A stretch of 64,000 bases of DNA from Mycoplasmatota bacterium (GTDB taxonomy: Bacteria > Bacillota_I > Bacilli_A > Izemoplasmatales > Hujiaoplasmataceae). The stretch's first letter is position 1; each line of letters starts with the position of its first letter. Positions 36,057 through 45,275 of the stretch are shown here, in pieces. Below the pieces are notes generated by a model. It did no database searches, was not told where the DNA came from, and was given only the letters and a program-made list of their open reading frames with translations. The position numbers were made by a program, and so were the translations under genes. The stretch is from assembly GCA_016342455.1 (NCBI GenBank), contig JAEIOE010000005.1:1-64000 (forward strand), in the 5' to 3' direction.

Positions 36057-37519
36057 GTTACGATAAACTAATTTTTGAACTTTCTAAAGAAGGAAGAAGA
36101 GCTTATTCATTAAAAAAAGCAAGTTATCCTCAATATGATATTAATGACTTAGCTAGTAATCTAAGAACTATTGAATTGAATTTACCGGAAGTTAGTGAGC
36201 TAGATTGTGTAAGACATTACACCAACATATCTAAAAAGAACTTTGGAGTAGAAAATGGTTTCTATCCATTAGGCTCTTGTACGATGAAGTATAACCCTAA
36301 AATTAATGAAGATATCGTTAAAACGACAAATTTTGCTAAACTACATCCTTATCAACCAGTAAATACGGTTCAAGGAGCATTAAAAGTATATTATGAATTA
36401 CAAAAATCATTAAGTGAAATCTCCGGATTAGAAGAATTCTCTTTAAATCCTTATGCGGGAGCTCACGGAGAATTAATAGGATTGATGGTAATGAAAGAGT
36501 ACCATTTATCTAGAAAAGACTTTAAGCGAAATAAAGTCATCATTCCTGATTCTGCTCATGGAACAAACCCAGCTTCTACTGTAGTTTGTGGTATGGAAGT
36601 AGTAGAAATTAAGTCTAATGCCAAGGGAATGGTTGATGTAGAGTCATTAAAATCAGTATTAAGTGATGAAATTGCTGGTATGATGTTGACAAATCCTAAT
36701 ACACTAGGTATATTTGAAAGTGATATCTGTGAAATTACTAAGTTAGTTCATGATGCAGGCGGTTTAATGTATTACGATGGTGCGAACTTAAATGCGATGC
36801 TTGGTAAAGTAAAACCCGGTGAAATGGGCTTTGATATCATGCACATTAATCTACACAAAACCTTCTCTACACCACATGGTGGTGGAGGACCTGGAGATGG
36901 ACCTGTTGGAGTGAAAGATTTCTTAAAGAAATTTTTACCTAATCCTCAAGTTAAGAAGTTAGATGATTATTACTATATTGCAAATGAAGCAGATGCCATT
37001 GGTAGAATTTCTTCATTCTTTGGAAACTTCTTAGTAGAATTAAGAGCTTATTCATATATTTTAAACCTTGGAAAAGAGAACCTAATGCAAGTTGGTGGTT
37101 TCGCGACTCTAAATGCGAACTACGTAAGAGAATGTCTAAGAGAGGATTATATACTCCCTATCAAAGGCTATTGTATGCATGAAGTTGTGTTTGATGGTTT
37201 ATTAGATAATCCAAATGATATAAAAACTTTGGATGTGGCAAAAAGATTACTTGATTATGGAATGCATGCACCAACGATTTACTTCCCATTACTATTCCAT
37301 CAAGCAATAATGATTGAACCAACAGAAACAGAATCGCTTCAAACAATAGATGAATTTATTCAAGTAATGAAACAAATTGCTAAAGAAGCGAAAGAAGATC
37401 CAGAATTATTAAGAAGTGCACCTTTAAGTACACCAATCTCACGAAGTGACGAAGTATTTGCTGCGAAGCATATGATATTTAGTTACAGAGATTATTTAGA
37501 ATATATAAGTAATAAATAG
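36053..37519 (+). CDS. gcvPB: Glycine dehydrogenase subunit 2 (P-protein beta)
   Basis: The 488-residue catalytic subunit carries the pyridoxal-phosphate lysine in NLHKTFSTPHGGGGPGDGP. GFYPLGSCTMKYNPK near the start and HEVVFDG toward the end are also conserved. Length is normal for the split type. The start overlaps the gcvPA stop, so the two subunits are made in step. It is the last clear gcv gene; a CvpA-like gene follows 11 bases on, likely in the same transcript. Confidence 0.96.
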   Translation: MSYDKLIFELSKEGRRAYSLKKASYPQYDINDLASNLRTIELNLPEVSELDCVRHYTNISKKNFGVENGFYPLGSCTMKYNPKINEDIVKTTNFAKLHPYQPVNTVQGALKVYYELQKSLSEISGLEEFSLNPYAGAHGELIGLMVMKEYHLSRKDFKRNKVIIPDSAHGTNPASTVVCGMEVVEIKSNAKGMVDVESLKSVLSDEIAGMMLTNPNTLGIFESDICEITKLVHDAGGLMYYDGANLNAMLGKVKPGEMGFDIMHINLHKTFSTPHGGGGPGDGPVGVKDFLKKFLPNPQVKKLDDYYYIANEADAIGRISSFFGNFLVELRAYSYILNLGKENLMQVGGFATLNANYVRECLREDYILPIKGYCMHEVVFDGLLDNPNDIKTLDVAKRLLDYGMHAPTIYFPLLFHQAIMIEPTETESLQTIDEFIQVMKQIAKEAKEDPELLRSAPLSTPISRSDEVFAAKHMIFSYRDYLEYISNK

Positions 37520-37530
37520 GAGATGATGTT

Positions 37531-38271
37531 ATGGATATTTTTGGTTTATTTGGAATTATTGATATATTAATTGTAGCTGTAGTAGTTTTATTTTTGGTTT
37601 TAGGTTGGAAAAAAGGTTTTCTAGAAAAAGTAATAGATATGGCTTCTTCCATTTTTGGCTTAGTCGCATCTGTTCTTTTAGCGAGACCATTTTCAGGCGT
37701 TTTAAGAAATTGGATAGGAGATTCTTTAGGAACTAGCATCAACGATTATCTCTTTACCAGATTAGACGATATTGGTTTAGCGGCCTCTAACTTAACAGAG
37801 CCTAATCTTAGAGAAGCGCTAAATAGTTTCAGCTTACCAAATTTTATGGTTGATTGGATTATTGAATCAGTTGATTATAGTTCAGTAGCTACAACGATTG
37901 TGGATTCTATTTCGCCATTAATCCTGTCACTTGCACTATTAGTTATTGCTTTTATCACTTTATTCTTTGGATCAATGATTGTATTTTTCCTATTAAAAAT
38001 ATTAGCAAAAGGAATTACTTCGATTCCAATTATTAAACAAGTTGATAAGATATTCGGATTATTATTTGGTTTTTTAAAAGTTGCTTTGCTCGTATACATA
38101 TTATTATTTATATTAGCTTTAGTAATTAATATTCCGGCAATCAATGATCTTATTTATGAATTCTTAGCAGTAGATATGCAGCTTGCCTCAGATAAGTTCA
38201 GGTTAAGTAAATATCTTTACGATAATAACCTGTTAAAGAATGTTATCAATATATTTGTAACAATATTTTAA
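37531..38271 (+). CDS. CvpA-family membrane protein
   Basis: The 246-residue protein begins IDILIVAVVVLFLVLGWKKG, the CvpA start, and has about four membrane segments, the last around residues 140-205. CvpA proteins are named for colicin V production but their general job is unclear; envelope homeostasis is likely. The extra loop of some 60 residues after the second helix is longer than in classic CvpA. It is placed at the end of the gcv run. Confidence 0.7.
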   Translation: MDIFGLFGIIDILIVAVVVLFLVLGWKKGFLEKVIDMASSIFGLVASVLLARPFSGVLRNWIGDSLGTSINDYLFTRLDDIGLAASNLTEPNLREALNSFSLPNFMVDWIIESVDYSSVATTIVDSISPLILSLALLVIAFITLFFGSMIVFFLLKILAKGITSIPIIKQVDKIFGLLFGFLKVALLVYILLFILALVINIPAINDLIYEFLAVDMQLASDKFRLSKYLYDNNLLKNVINIFVTIF

Positions 38272-38277
38272 AGAGTA

Positions 38278-38302
38278 AGAGCGCTAAAATTAGCGCTCTT
38301 TG
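38278..38302. terminator. Two-way terminator
   Basis: AGAGCGCTA and TAGCGCTCT form a perfect 9-bp stem over AAAT between convergent cvpA-like and ispG genes. Confidence 0.88.
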
Positions 38303-38304
38303 TT

Positions 38305-39354
38305 TTAGTATTTTAAAATCTCTTTTTTTAATTCTTCAAATAAATCTTCTTGTTTAATCTTTCTTTTCTTTTCTCCATCAATAAACAACAATGCTTCTAA
38401 CTTTCCACCGGCAACTGCGATATCCGCTCCCTTAGCTTCACCAGGACCATTTACAGCACAACCCATTATAGCTACAGTAATATCTTTATTTAATGTGAAC
38501 AAGAATTCTTCAACTTTCTTTACGATAGGAATCAAATCATATTGAATTCTACCGCAGGTTGGACAGCTTATTAATTTTGGTTTTTTATATAATCCAAAAT
38601 TACTCAATATTTCTTTAGCTACTTTAATTTCTTCAACTGGCTCAGCCGTCAATGAAACTCTAATAGTGGAACCTATTCCTTTATCTAATAATAAAGCAAG
38701 ACCGATAGAAGAACTTATCGTGCCTGAAAAATCTGTACCAGCTTCTGTAATGCCTAAGTGAAGCGGATAAGGAAAAATTTCAGCTGCTAATTCATTCGCT
38801 CTTACCGTGTCTAAGACATTCGAAGACTTGATAGAAATAATAATATCCTTAAAACCAAATTTTTCTAATAATGAAACATGGTATCTAGCTGATTCAACCA
38901 TAGCCTCCGGGCTTGGTCCGCCAAAAGTTTTAAGAATGTGTTTTTCAATAGAACCTGAATTAATTCCAATCCGTATCGGAATATTAAATTCGAGACATTT
39001 ATCAACAACTTTTTTTACGAATTCATCAGAACCAATATTTCCAGGATTAATTCTTATCTTATCTACACCTGATTCAATTGCTTGTATTGCCAAACGATAA
39101 TCAAAATGAATATCACTTACTAAAGGAATATGAATTCTTGCTTTAATTTCTTTTAAAGCAATGGCATCTTCCATATCTAAAACAGCTACCCTAACTAATT
39201 CACAGCCAGCTTCTTCTAAATCAAGGATTTGTTTCACAGTAGCTTCTATATTTTTGGTTGAAGTATTCGTCATGGATTGAATTACAACATGATTATTACC
39301 ACCAATAATTAAGTTTCCAACTTTAACTTCTAATACATTATTTCTGTTATACAT
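38305..39354 (-). CDS. ispG: 4-hydroxy-3-methylbut-2-enyl diphosphate synthase
   Basis: IspG (GcpE) reductively opens methylerythritol cyclodiphosphate in the MEP isoprenoid pathway using a [4Fe-4S] cluster. The cluster ligands are in SCPTCGRIQYDL and MGCAVNGPGEA. The N-terminal TIM barrel (VIQSMTNTSTKN, LVSDIHFDY, IRINPGNIG) is complete. At 349 residues it is the normal bacterial length. ATG 39354 with GATGGTGAT before it is preferred to a TTG farther up. It shows that the organism uses the MEP route. Confidence 0.95.
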   Translation of the reverse strand: MYNRNNVLEVKVGNLIIGGNNHVVIQSMTNTSTKNIEATVKQILDLEEAGCELVRVAVLDMEDAIALKEIKARIHIPLVSDIHFDYRLAIQAIESGVDKIRINPGNIGSDEFVKKVVDKCLEFNIPIRIGINSGSIEKHILKTFGGPSPEAMVESARYHVSLLEKFGFKDIIISIKSSNVLDTVRANELAAEIFPYPLHLGITEAGTDFSGTISSSIGLALLLDKGIGSTIRVSLTAEPVEEIKVAKEILSNFGLYKKPKLISCPTCGRIQYDLIPIVKKVEEFLFTLNKDITVAIMGCAVNGPGEAKGADIAVAGGKLEALLFIDGEKKRKIKQEDLFEELKKEILKY

Positions 39355-39456
39355 TTTATCACCATCTATATTATACAATAATTCTAAATTTCTATGAAAA
39401 TAAATATATAAAAATTTGATTATATGTTAAAATATTATTATAGGACGGTGGCGATT

Positions 39457-40146
39457 TTGATAGAAATTAGAGGGATTGGAATTTCAGGTAAGAAAACCAG
39501 TGGATTAGCTTATTTATACAAGAAACAAAACACAACTTATCACAATGCGTTACCCTTTGATTCTTTAACAGAAAAGAATCGTTTAGAAAAAGTAATAGGT
39601 GAAGCGGAAACAGAAATTGAATGTATATTGCAAGCGGCTAAAAGTGGCCATAATGAAGCTTGGAATATTTTTGAAACTCACAAATTACTATTAGAAGACA
39701 AAGAACTAAGAATATATATTACAAACTTAATAGACCAAGGTTACGATTTGTTATCAGCCCTAGTTAGAACCAAAGAGGATATGGAAAGACATTTTCTCAA
39801 TATGGAAGCAGAAATATTCCGTACAAAAGCATCTGACATTGAAGATGTATTTGAAAGACTTATTAAACTAGAATCAGGTAATCTAGAACCGGTTCTCTAT
39901 CCAGAAAGTCCATTTGTTCTCATCTGTGATGAAATCTTACCATCAATGGTATATCAACTTCCTTTAAAATTATTAAAGGGGATTATCGTAAGATTTGGTA
40001 GTAATTGTTCACATGGAGCTATTCTTGCAAGAAATCAAAACATTCCAGTAATTATTAGATTAAAAAATCGAATAGATTTAATAAAACCCCAACAAAAAAT
40101 TCTGATGAATGGGGAGTCAGGTACAATTTTCTTATTAGATGAGTAA
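39457..40146 (+). CDS. PTS enzyme I-like protein lacking the PEP-binding domain
   Basis: The roughly 229-residue product matches the N-terminal half of enzyme I: a start like GIGISGKKTSGLAYLYKK, the helical HPr-binding region (about 40-130) and the swivelling phosphohistidine domain with GSNCSHGAILARNQNIPVII, where His is the phosphorylated residue. Full enzyme I (about 570 residues) has a C-terminal TIM barrel that binds PEP; it is absent and a terminator follows directly. A similar cut-down unit occurs as a domain of DhaM. It may relay phosphate between carriers. The start is unsure: TTG 39457 after GGACGGTGG, or GTG 39448. Confidence 0.75.
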   Translation: MIEIRGIGISGKKTSGLAYLYKKQNTTYHNALPFDSLTEKNRLEKVIGEAETEIECILQAAKSGHNEAWNIFETHKLLLEDKELRIYITNLIDQGYDLLSALVRTKEDMERHFLNMEAEIFRTKASDIEDVFERLIKLESGNLEPVLYPESPFVLICDEILPSMVYQLPLKLLKGIIVRFGSNCSHGAILARNQNIPVIIRLKNRIDLIKPQQKILMNGESGTIFLLDE

Positions 40147-40175
40147 ACCTTCAAATTATTTTTGAAGGTTTTTTT
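40145..40175 (+). terminator. Rho-independent terminator
   Basis: AAACCTTCAAA pairs with TTTGAAGGTTT, followed by T-rich sequence. Confidence 0.88.
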
Positions 40176-40264
40176 AATACACATACATTCAACACATTGC
40201 AGGTATATAATAAATGTATAATAAAATAATGAACAAGTGTTTATTAATGAAGGGGGTCTATTCT

Positions 40265-42430
40265 ATGAAGAGTAAAATCATCTTGGTTATATTTTTAGTG
40301 GTCACTATAATATCTGCACTTTTTATCAACAGTGTTACAGTGAACTATAACCTTGAGTCATATTTACCTAGCAATTCAGAAATAAAAGAAGGCATAGATG
40401 TTTATTACAATGAGTTTGGAGAAACAAGTAATGCTTACCTATCATTTAATGAAACAAGCATTACGAATGCTTTAGAAATGAAAGCGAGTTTATTAGAGAT
40501 TGAAAATATTGATCAAGTTATCTATTTGGATGACTATTTTAACGCGTTAACCTACGGGATTATAAAAAGTCAGTTAGCGGATGCGCAACAAGCAACTTTA
40601 GATGCTGCAGTTGGAACATACCTAGCAATGGGTTTGAGTTATCCTGAGATTTTCTTGAATATCATGCCGTATTTTCCGGTTGAAAATCAAGTAGAACTTC
40701 AAAAAATATTTGATGGTTTTATGACTGAAGATGAAATGTTATTACAAATAGTTTTTGCTAAAACATCTTCAGATACTTTAACGGAAACAGCGGTTAATGA
40801 AATTCGTGCAGTTTTTGAAGATGCAGGTTACGACATTCATGTTACTGGCGCAGCCATTAGTACTATTTTTACCAGAACAACCATTGAAAAAGAGGTGTTA
40901 ATTATTACATTGATATGTGTGCCTTTAGTTTTAATGGTATTGTTGATATTAAGCAAATCATATTTTGATATCGTTATATTTGGCTTAGTAGTTGGAGTTT
41001 CTATCATTGTTAATTTAGGAACAAATATCTTATTGCCAGATATATCTTTTATCACAAAATCAATGGCAATTGTTTTACAACTAGCAATATCTCTTGATTA
41101 TGTTATTTTCTATATTAACGCTTATCATAATGAAAGAGATAAATTAACTTCAGTTGACGAATCAATTGAATTAGCAAAGAAGAAAACAAGAAAACCAATT
41201 TTAGCTTCAGCGTTAACAACGGGCGTTAGTTTCTTAGCACTTGCATTTATGCGCTTTACAATAGGCGTTGACATTGGAATTGTATTTGCGAAAGCAATAC
41301 TTTTTAGTTTACTAGCAACTGTATTCTTATTACCTATTTTGATTAAAATATTTTCGAAAATAATAGACAAAACAAGAAAAAAAGCAAAAATGCAATACAA
41401 CTATAGTTTTATTTCAAAATTAAATAAATTTAGATATTTCTTCTTAGTATTACTAATAGCTGTATTAGGAGTATCTGTATATTATCAATCAAAAACAGAT
41501 TATACTTATGGTTCATCTAGTTTTGCTGGTAGTGTTGGGACTGAGTATCAAGACGATTTGGATTACATTACGGAGGAGTTCGGTTATAATAATAGTGTGA
41601 TCATTATTCTTCCAAAAGATAACTTAGACGAGGCCGCTCTCTATAGTTCTTTAAGTCAACTAGAGTATATAGATGGCTTGACGGCTGGAGTATATTATAA
41701 AAGTCTGATAGCCGATCCGGTAGTATTAAATTTAGTTACGGAAAAGTTATATTCAGACAATTATGCAATAGTTCAATTTAATCTACTATCTGAAGTAGAA
41801 GGAGAAGATGCCTTTACTAAATACGAAAATATAGAATCTATATTAGATGACTTAGGAATTGATAATTCTTATATACTTGGAGAAACAAGTACTGCTTATC
41901 ATATAAAGGATACCGTTTCCTTTGATTACAATTTAGTAATGGTTATTGCTTTACTGGCAGTAATGATTATCATATTTATTACTTTTAAGAACTTATTCTT
42001 GCCAATACTGTTGCCTTTAGTTATCGAAACTTCTGTATTCCTTACCATGACTATATTAAGTTTTATAACAGGTGAAATTATATTCTTAGCTAGTTTGATT
42101 GTATCTGCGATACTTTTAGGGGTTACAATAGACTACGCTATATTATTAGGAAAGAGTTACTTAACAGCTAGAGAAACACATCCAAGAAAAGAAAGTATTA
42201 AAATAGGTGTACAGGATGCACTACCATCTATTATTATATCCGCAACACTATTCTCAATCGCGGGGATGACAGTATTCTTAATGTCATCAATACAGACTAT
42301 TTCACAAATAGGCTTAATACTTGGAATAGGTGCGATTATATCCTTGATAATTGTAGTAATTATTCTGCCGCAAATGTTATCAATATTTGATAAATGGATA
42401 TGTAAAGGAAACATTAAATTAGGGGAGTAA
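40265..42430 (+). CDS. MMPL/RND-family membrane transporter
   Basis: The 721-residue protein repeats the RND half-unit twice: one membrane segment, an outer domain (about 30-190 and 420-550), then five membrane segments. AISLDYVIFYINAYHNE and the later GVTIDYAILLGKSYL are the paired transmembrane-4 motifs with Asp for proton coupling. MMPL proteins of this kind move lipids or hydrophobic compounds. ATG 40265 follows AAGGGGG; the upstream in-frame ATG at 40214 would add a hydrophilic tail. Substrate is unknown. Confidence 0.88.
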   Translation: MKSKIILVIFLVVTIISALFINSVTVNYNLESYLPSNSEIKEGIDVYYNEFGETSNAYLSFNETSITNALEMKASLLEIENIDQVIYLDDYFNALTYGIIKSQLADAQQATLDAAVGTYLAMGLSYPEIFLNIMPYFPVENQVELQKIFDGFMTEDEMLLQIVFAKTSSDTLTETAVNEIRAVFEDAGYDIHVTGAAISTIFTRTTIEKEVLIITLICVPLVLMVLLILSKSYFDIVIFGLVVGVSIIVNLGTNILLPDISFITKSMAIVLQLAISLDYVIFYINAYHNERDKLTSVDESIELAKKKTRKPILASALTTGVSFLALAFMRFTIGVDIGIVFAKAILFSLLATVFLLPILIKIFSKIIDKTRKKAKMQYNYSFISKLNKFRYFFLVLLIAVLGVSVYYQSKTDYTYGSSSFAGSVGTEYQDDLDYITEEFGYNNSVIIILPKDNLDEAALYSSLSQLEYIDGLTAGVYYKSLIADPVVLNLVTEKLYSDNYAIVQFNLLSEVEGEDAFTKYENIESILDDLGIDNSYILGETSTAYHIKDTVSFDYNLVMVIALLAVMIIIFITFKNLFLPILLPLVIETSVFLTMTILSFITGEIIFLASLIVSAILLGVTIDYAILLGKSYLTARETHPRKESIKIGVQDALPSIIISATLFSIAGMTVFLMSSIQTISQIGLILGIGAIISLIIVVIILPQMLSIFDKWICKGNIKLGE

Positions 42431-42445
42431 TCTTTCCCCTTTTTA
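42421..42445 (+). terminator. Rho-independent terminator
   Basis: AGGGGA and TCCCCT flank an 8-base loop and lead to a T-run; the stem overlaps the MMPL gene's last codons. Confidence 0.75.
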
Positions 42446-42536
42446 TTATGCGTTAAGGAAAACATCTGCGAAACCTGTTTTTTTGCTAATTTTTATCTTT
42501 TTTTAATTTATGTTATAATGAAAAAGAGGAGGATGA

Positions 42537-43802
42537 ATGGAAATGAAAACGAAAAGACAAGTATCACTTGCAAGATCTAAAGAACTGAAATCTAGGATAG
42601 CAGATTACTTAGAAGCGAAGAAATCCATTTCCAAAGGCTTAGAAATGGAGCCTATCTTTATAAAAAGAAAAAAAGAAATCCTAAAAATATTGGAAGCCAA
42701 AGAAGAAAATTGGAATGATTGGCATTGGCAACTAAGGAATAGAATAAAAGACGTAGAAACTTTATCAAGATTCTTTGATTTGTCAGCGGAGGAAATAGAG
42801 GAGATACAAGTTGTTTCTAAAGTATATAGATGGGCTATATCGCCTTACTATTTAAGTATGATTGATCAAAGTGATTTATTTGACCCAATAAGACTATTAG
42901 CGATTCCTTGTAAATTAGAATTGCTTGACTTCCATGAATCGCTTGACCCAATGGCAGAGGAGTACACAAACCCATCAGGAGCGATTACGAGAAGATACCC
43001 TGATAGATTAATTATAAATGTCACTAATGAGTGTGCAATGTATTGTAGACATTGTCAAAGAAGAAGAAACATCGGTTCTAAAGATAGAGCGACTAATAAA
43101 ACAAAAATTATTGATTCTATTGAATATATTAGACAAAATGAAGAAATAAGAGATGTGTTAATAACTGGTGGAGACCCACTTACTTTAACAAATCAAAATC
43201 TAGAATGGATATTAAAAGAACTAAAAAATATTCCTCATGTTGAAATAATCAGAATAGGTTCAAGAACCCCTGTAACAATGCCACAAAGGATTACTGATAA
43301 ATTAGTTAAAATGTTAAGTAAGTATCATCCAATTTATCTGAATACGCACTTTAATCATCCTAAAGAAATAACAAAAGCATCTAAAATTGCTTGTGAGAAA
43401 CTTTCTAACGCAGGTATCACTTTGGGAAACCAAGCAGTATTACTTAACGGAATTAATAATGATAAATTTATTATGCGTTGTTTGAATCAAGAACTTTTAA
43501 AGATAAGAGTGAGACCGTATTATATATTTCATGCTAAAAAAGTGAAGGGGACTCATCACTTTCAAACATCAATTGATGATGGCTTAGAAATTATGGAACA
43601 CTTAAGAGGTTTTACTTCAGGACTTGCGATACCTACCTATATTGTAAATGCTCCTAATGGATTAGGGAAAACCCCTATTTTACCGCAATACCTAATTTCT
43701 AGAGGAAAGGATTATGTTACAATTAAAACTTGGGAAGGAAATGTGATTAAATATATAAATCATCCAACCGAAGATATAAAAAGTCTCAAGAAACAAGTTT
43801 AA
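42537..43802 (+). CDS. kamA: Lysine 2,3-aminomutase family radical SAM enzyme
   Basis: The 421-residue enzyme has the radical SAM motif CAMYCRHC, the PLP lysine region near the end and the family strings DVLITGGDPL, IRIGSRTPV and PYYIFHAKKVKG. It should convert L-lysine to L-beta-lysine. No beta-lysine acetyltransferase (ablB), EpmA or lysine fermentation genes are adjacent, so the product's use (osmolyte, antibiotic or catabolism) is open. GAGGAGG stands five bases before the ATG, with TATAAT at 42514-42519. Confidence 0.88.
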   Translation: MEMKTKRQVSLARSKELKSRIADYLEAKKSISKGLEMEPIFIKRKKEILKILEAKEENWNDWHWQLRNRIKDVETLSRFFDLSAEEIEEIQVVSKVYRWAISPYYLSMIDQSDLFDPIRLLAIPCKLELLDFHESLDPMAEEYTNPSGAITRRYPDRLIINVTNECAMYCRHCQRRRNIGSKDRATNKTKIIDSIEYIRQNEEIRDVLITGGDPLTLTNQNLEWILKELKNIPHVEIIRIGSRTPVTMPQRITDKLVKMLSKYHPIYLNTHFNHPKEITKASKIACEKLSNAGITLGNQAVLLNGINNDKFIMRCLNQELLKIRVRPYYIFHAKKVKGTHHFQTSIDDGLEIMEHLRGFTSGLAIPTYIVNAPNGLGKTPILPQYLISRGKDYVTIKTWEGNVIKYINHPTEDIKSLKKQV

Positions 43803-43857
43803 AAGTTGTTCTAAAAAATAACTTTTAAACCAAACAAAAACAAAGAGAAAATAAACC

Positions 43858-43886
43858 TTGAAGTTAGCGCTTACATACGTTATAAT
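43858..43886 (+). promoter_or_regulatory. ilvE promoter with cre-like box in the spacer
   Basis: TTGAAG (43858-43863), 17 bases, TATAAT (43881-43886). On the minus strand, 43862-43875 reads TGTAAGCGCTAACT, a full match to the CcpA operator pattern TGWAARCGYTWNCW. Being between -35 and -10, binding should repress when good carbon sources are present. Confidence 0.75.
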
Positions 43887-43923
43887 ATAATGGCGAGATA
43901 AATAATTAGATGGAGGAATTAAA

Positions 43924-44940
43924 TTGGTTAAAGAAGATTACAAGAACTTGGGATTTGAGTGCCGTGAAACAAATGCAAATTACATATCTTATTTTAAGGA
44001 TGGTAAATGGGATGAAGGTAAACTCAAAGATACAGATTGTATTACGATATCAGCTTTTTCACCAGCGCTCCATTATGGACAAGAAGCTTTTGAAGGATTA
44101 AAAGCTTATCGTAGAAGTGATGGATCAATTCAAATGTTTAGACCAACCGAAAACGCCAAGAGACTTAGACGTTCTTGTGAAAGAATGTTGATGCCTCTTG
44201 TACCAGAAGAAAAATTCATAGATGCTTGTGAACAAGTAATTAAGGCAAATATGGATTTAATACCACCTTATGGAAGTGGAGCTACTTTATATTTAAGACC
44301 TTTCATTATTGGTGTAGGAAGAAACTTAGGAGTGAAACCTGCTAAGGAATATTTATTTAGTGTAATCTGTTCTCCGGTAGGAAGCTACTTTAAAGGCGGA
44401 CTTGCACCAAACAAATTTTTAATAACTGACTTTGATAGAGCTGCACCTAATGGTACAGGTGATAGCAAAGTCGGAGGAAACTATGCAGCAAGTTTATGGC
44501 CACATCAGGTTGCTTTAGACAAGGGATATGCAGATTGTATTTATCTTGATCCACTTACTCACACTAAAATTGATGAAGTAGGAGCAGCTAACTTCTTTGG
44601 TATAACTAGAGACAATAAATTCATAACACCAAAGTCAAGTTCGATACTTCCTAGTATTACGAAGTATAGTTTGATGTATTTGGCAAAAGAAAAATTAAAC
44701 CTTGAAATTATTGAAGGAGAAGTGTTTGTAGATAAACTTGATATTTTTGCGGAAGCAGGAGCATGTGGTACAGCTGCTGTCATTTCACCTATAGGTAGAA
44801 TTGATGTTGGGAATAAACAACATGTATTCTATAGTGAAACAGAAGTAGGACCTATTACAAGAAAACTATATGATCTATTAATGGGAATCCAATTTGGAGA
44901 TATTGAAGCTCCAGAAGGTTGGATTCATATAGTCAAATAA
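43924..44940 (+). CDS. ilvE: Branched-chain amino acid aminotransferase
   Basis: The 338-residue class IV aminotransferase interconverts branched-chain amino acids and their keto acids with glutamate. [24 protein letters not shown], the PLP lysine in [12 protein letters not shown] and the [13 protein letters not shown] cofactor loop are intact. TTG 43924 is the start: GGAGG lies seven bases before it and no ATG fits. Its promoter holds a cre box like that of gdhA. It is monocistronic, closed by a hairpin at 44949. No other branched-chain biosynthesis genes are near. Confidence 0.93.
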   Translation: MVKEDYKNLGFECRETNANYISYFKDGKWDEGKLKDTDCITISAFSPALHYGQEAFEGLKAYRRSDGSIQMFRPTENAKRLRRSCERMLMPLVPEEKFIDACEQVIKANMDLIPPYGSGATLYLRPFIIGVGRNLGVKPAKEYLFSVICSPVGSYFKGGLAPNKFLITDFDRAAPNGTGDSKVGGNYAASLWPHQVALDKGYADCIYLDPLTHTKIDEVGAANFFGITRDNKFITPKSSSILPSITKYSLMYLAKEKLNLEIIEGEVFVDKLDIFAEAGACGTAAVISPIGRIDVGNKQHVFYSETEVGPITRKLYDLLMGIQFGDIEAPEGWIHIVK

Positions 44941-44948
44941 ATATTAGC

Positions 44949-44976
44949 AAGCTAGATGTAAATCATCTAGCTTTAT
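44949..44976 (+). terminator. Terminator after ilvE
   Basis: AAGCTAGATG and CATCTAGCTT form a perfect 10-bp stem around TAAAT; the T-tail is short. Confidence 0.8.
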
Positions 44977-45275
44977 CTATTATAAACTTACCAAAAACGT
45001 TATAATAATCAAGCAGATACAAAGAATAAAATATTTAAAAATCATATAAGCAATAAATGTGTAAAAAATAATAATAAGGCTAAAAAATACTTGTTTTAAA
45101 AGCGCTTTCATTGTATAATTTATTATGTAAAAAGATAATTAATAGAAAGGTATAATAACGGACTTTTAAAAATGGACAATAACCTTAATATTAAATCTTT
45201 TTTTTATGAAAAATAATATAATAAGCGATTGAAAAACAATCGATTAAATAAAAAGAAATGAAAGAGGCGAGCAAA
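44977..45275. other. ilvE-gdhA intergenic region with long gdhA leader
   Basis: This region has the gdhA promoter and then a leader of roughly 150 bases. The leader has a run of eight T near 45198-45205 and a small stem (CGATTG / CAATCG at 45226-45242). No known riboswitch pattern was recognised. Confidence 0.5.
45091..45119 (+). promoter_or_regulatory. gdhA promoter with cre-like box in the spacer
   Basis: TTGTTT (45091-45096), 17 bases, TATAAT (45114-45119). On the minus strand, 45097-45110 reads TGAAAGCGCTTTTA, 13 of 14 matches to the CcpA cre pattern. It lies in the same place relative to -35 and -10 as the box in the ilvE promoter. Confidence 0.75.

Noticed and set aside
45120-45275. 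Riboswitch or T-box in the long gdhA leader
   Set aside because: Only a six-base stem and a T-run are seen; no conserved riboswitch core or T-box sequence was found.
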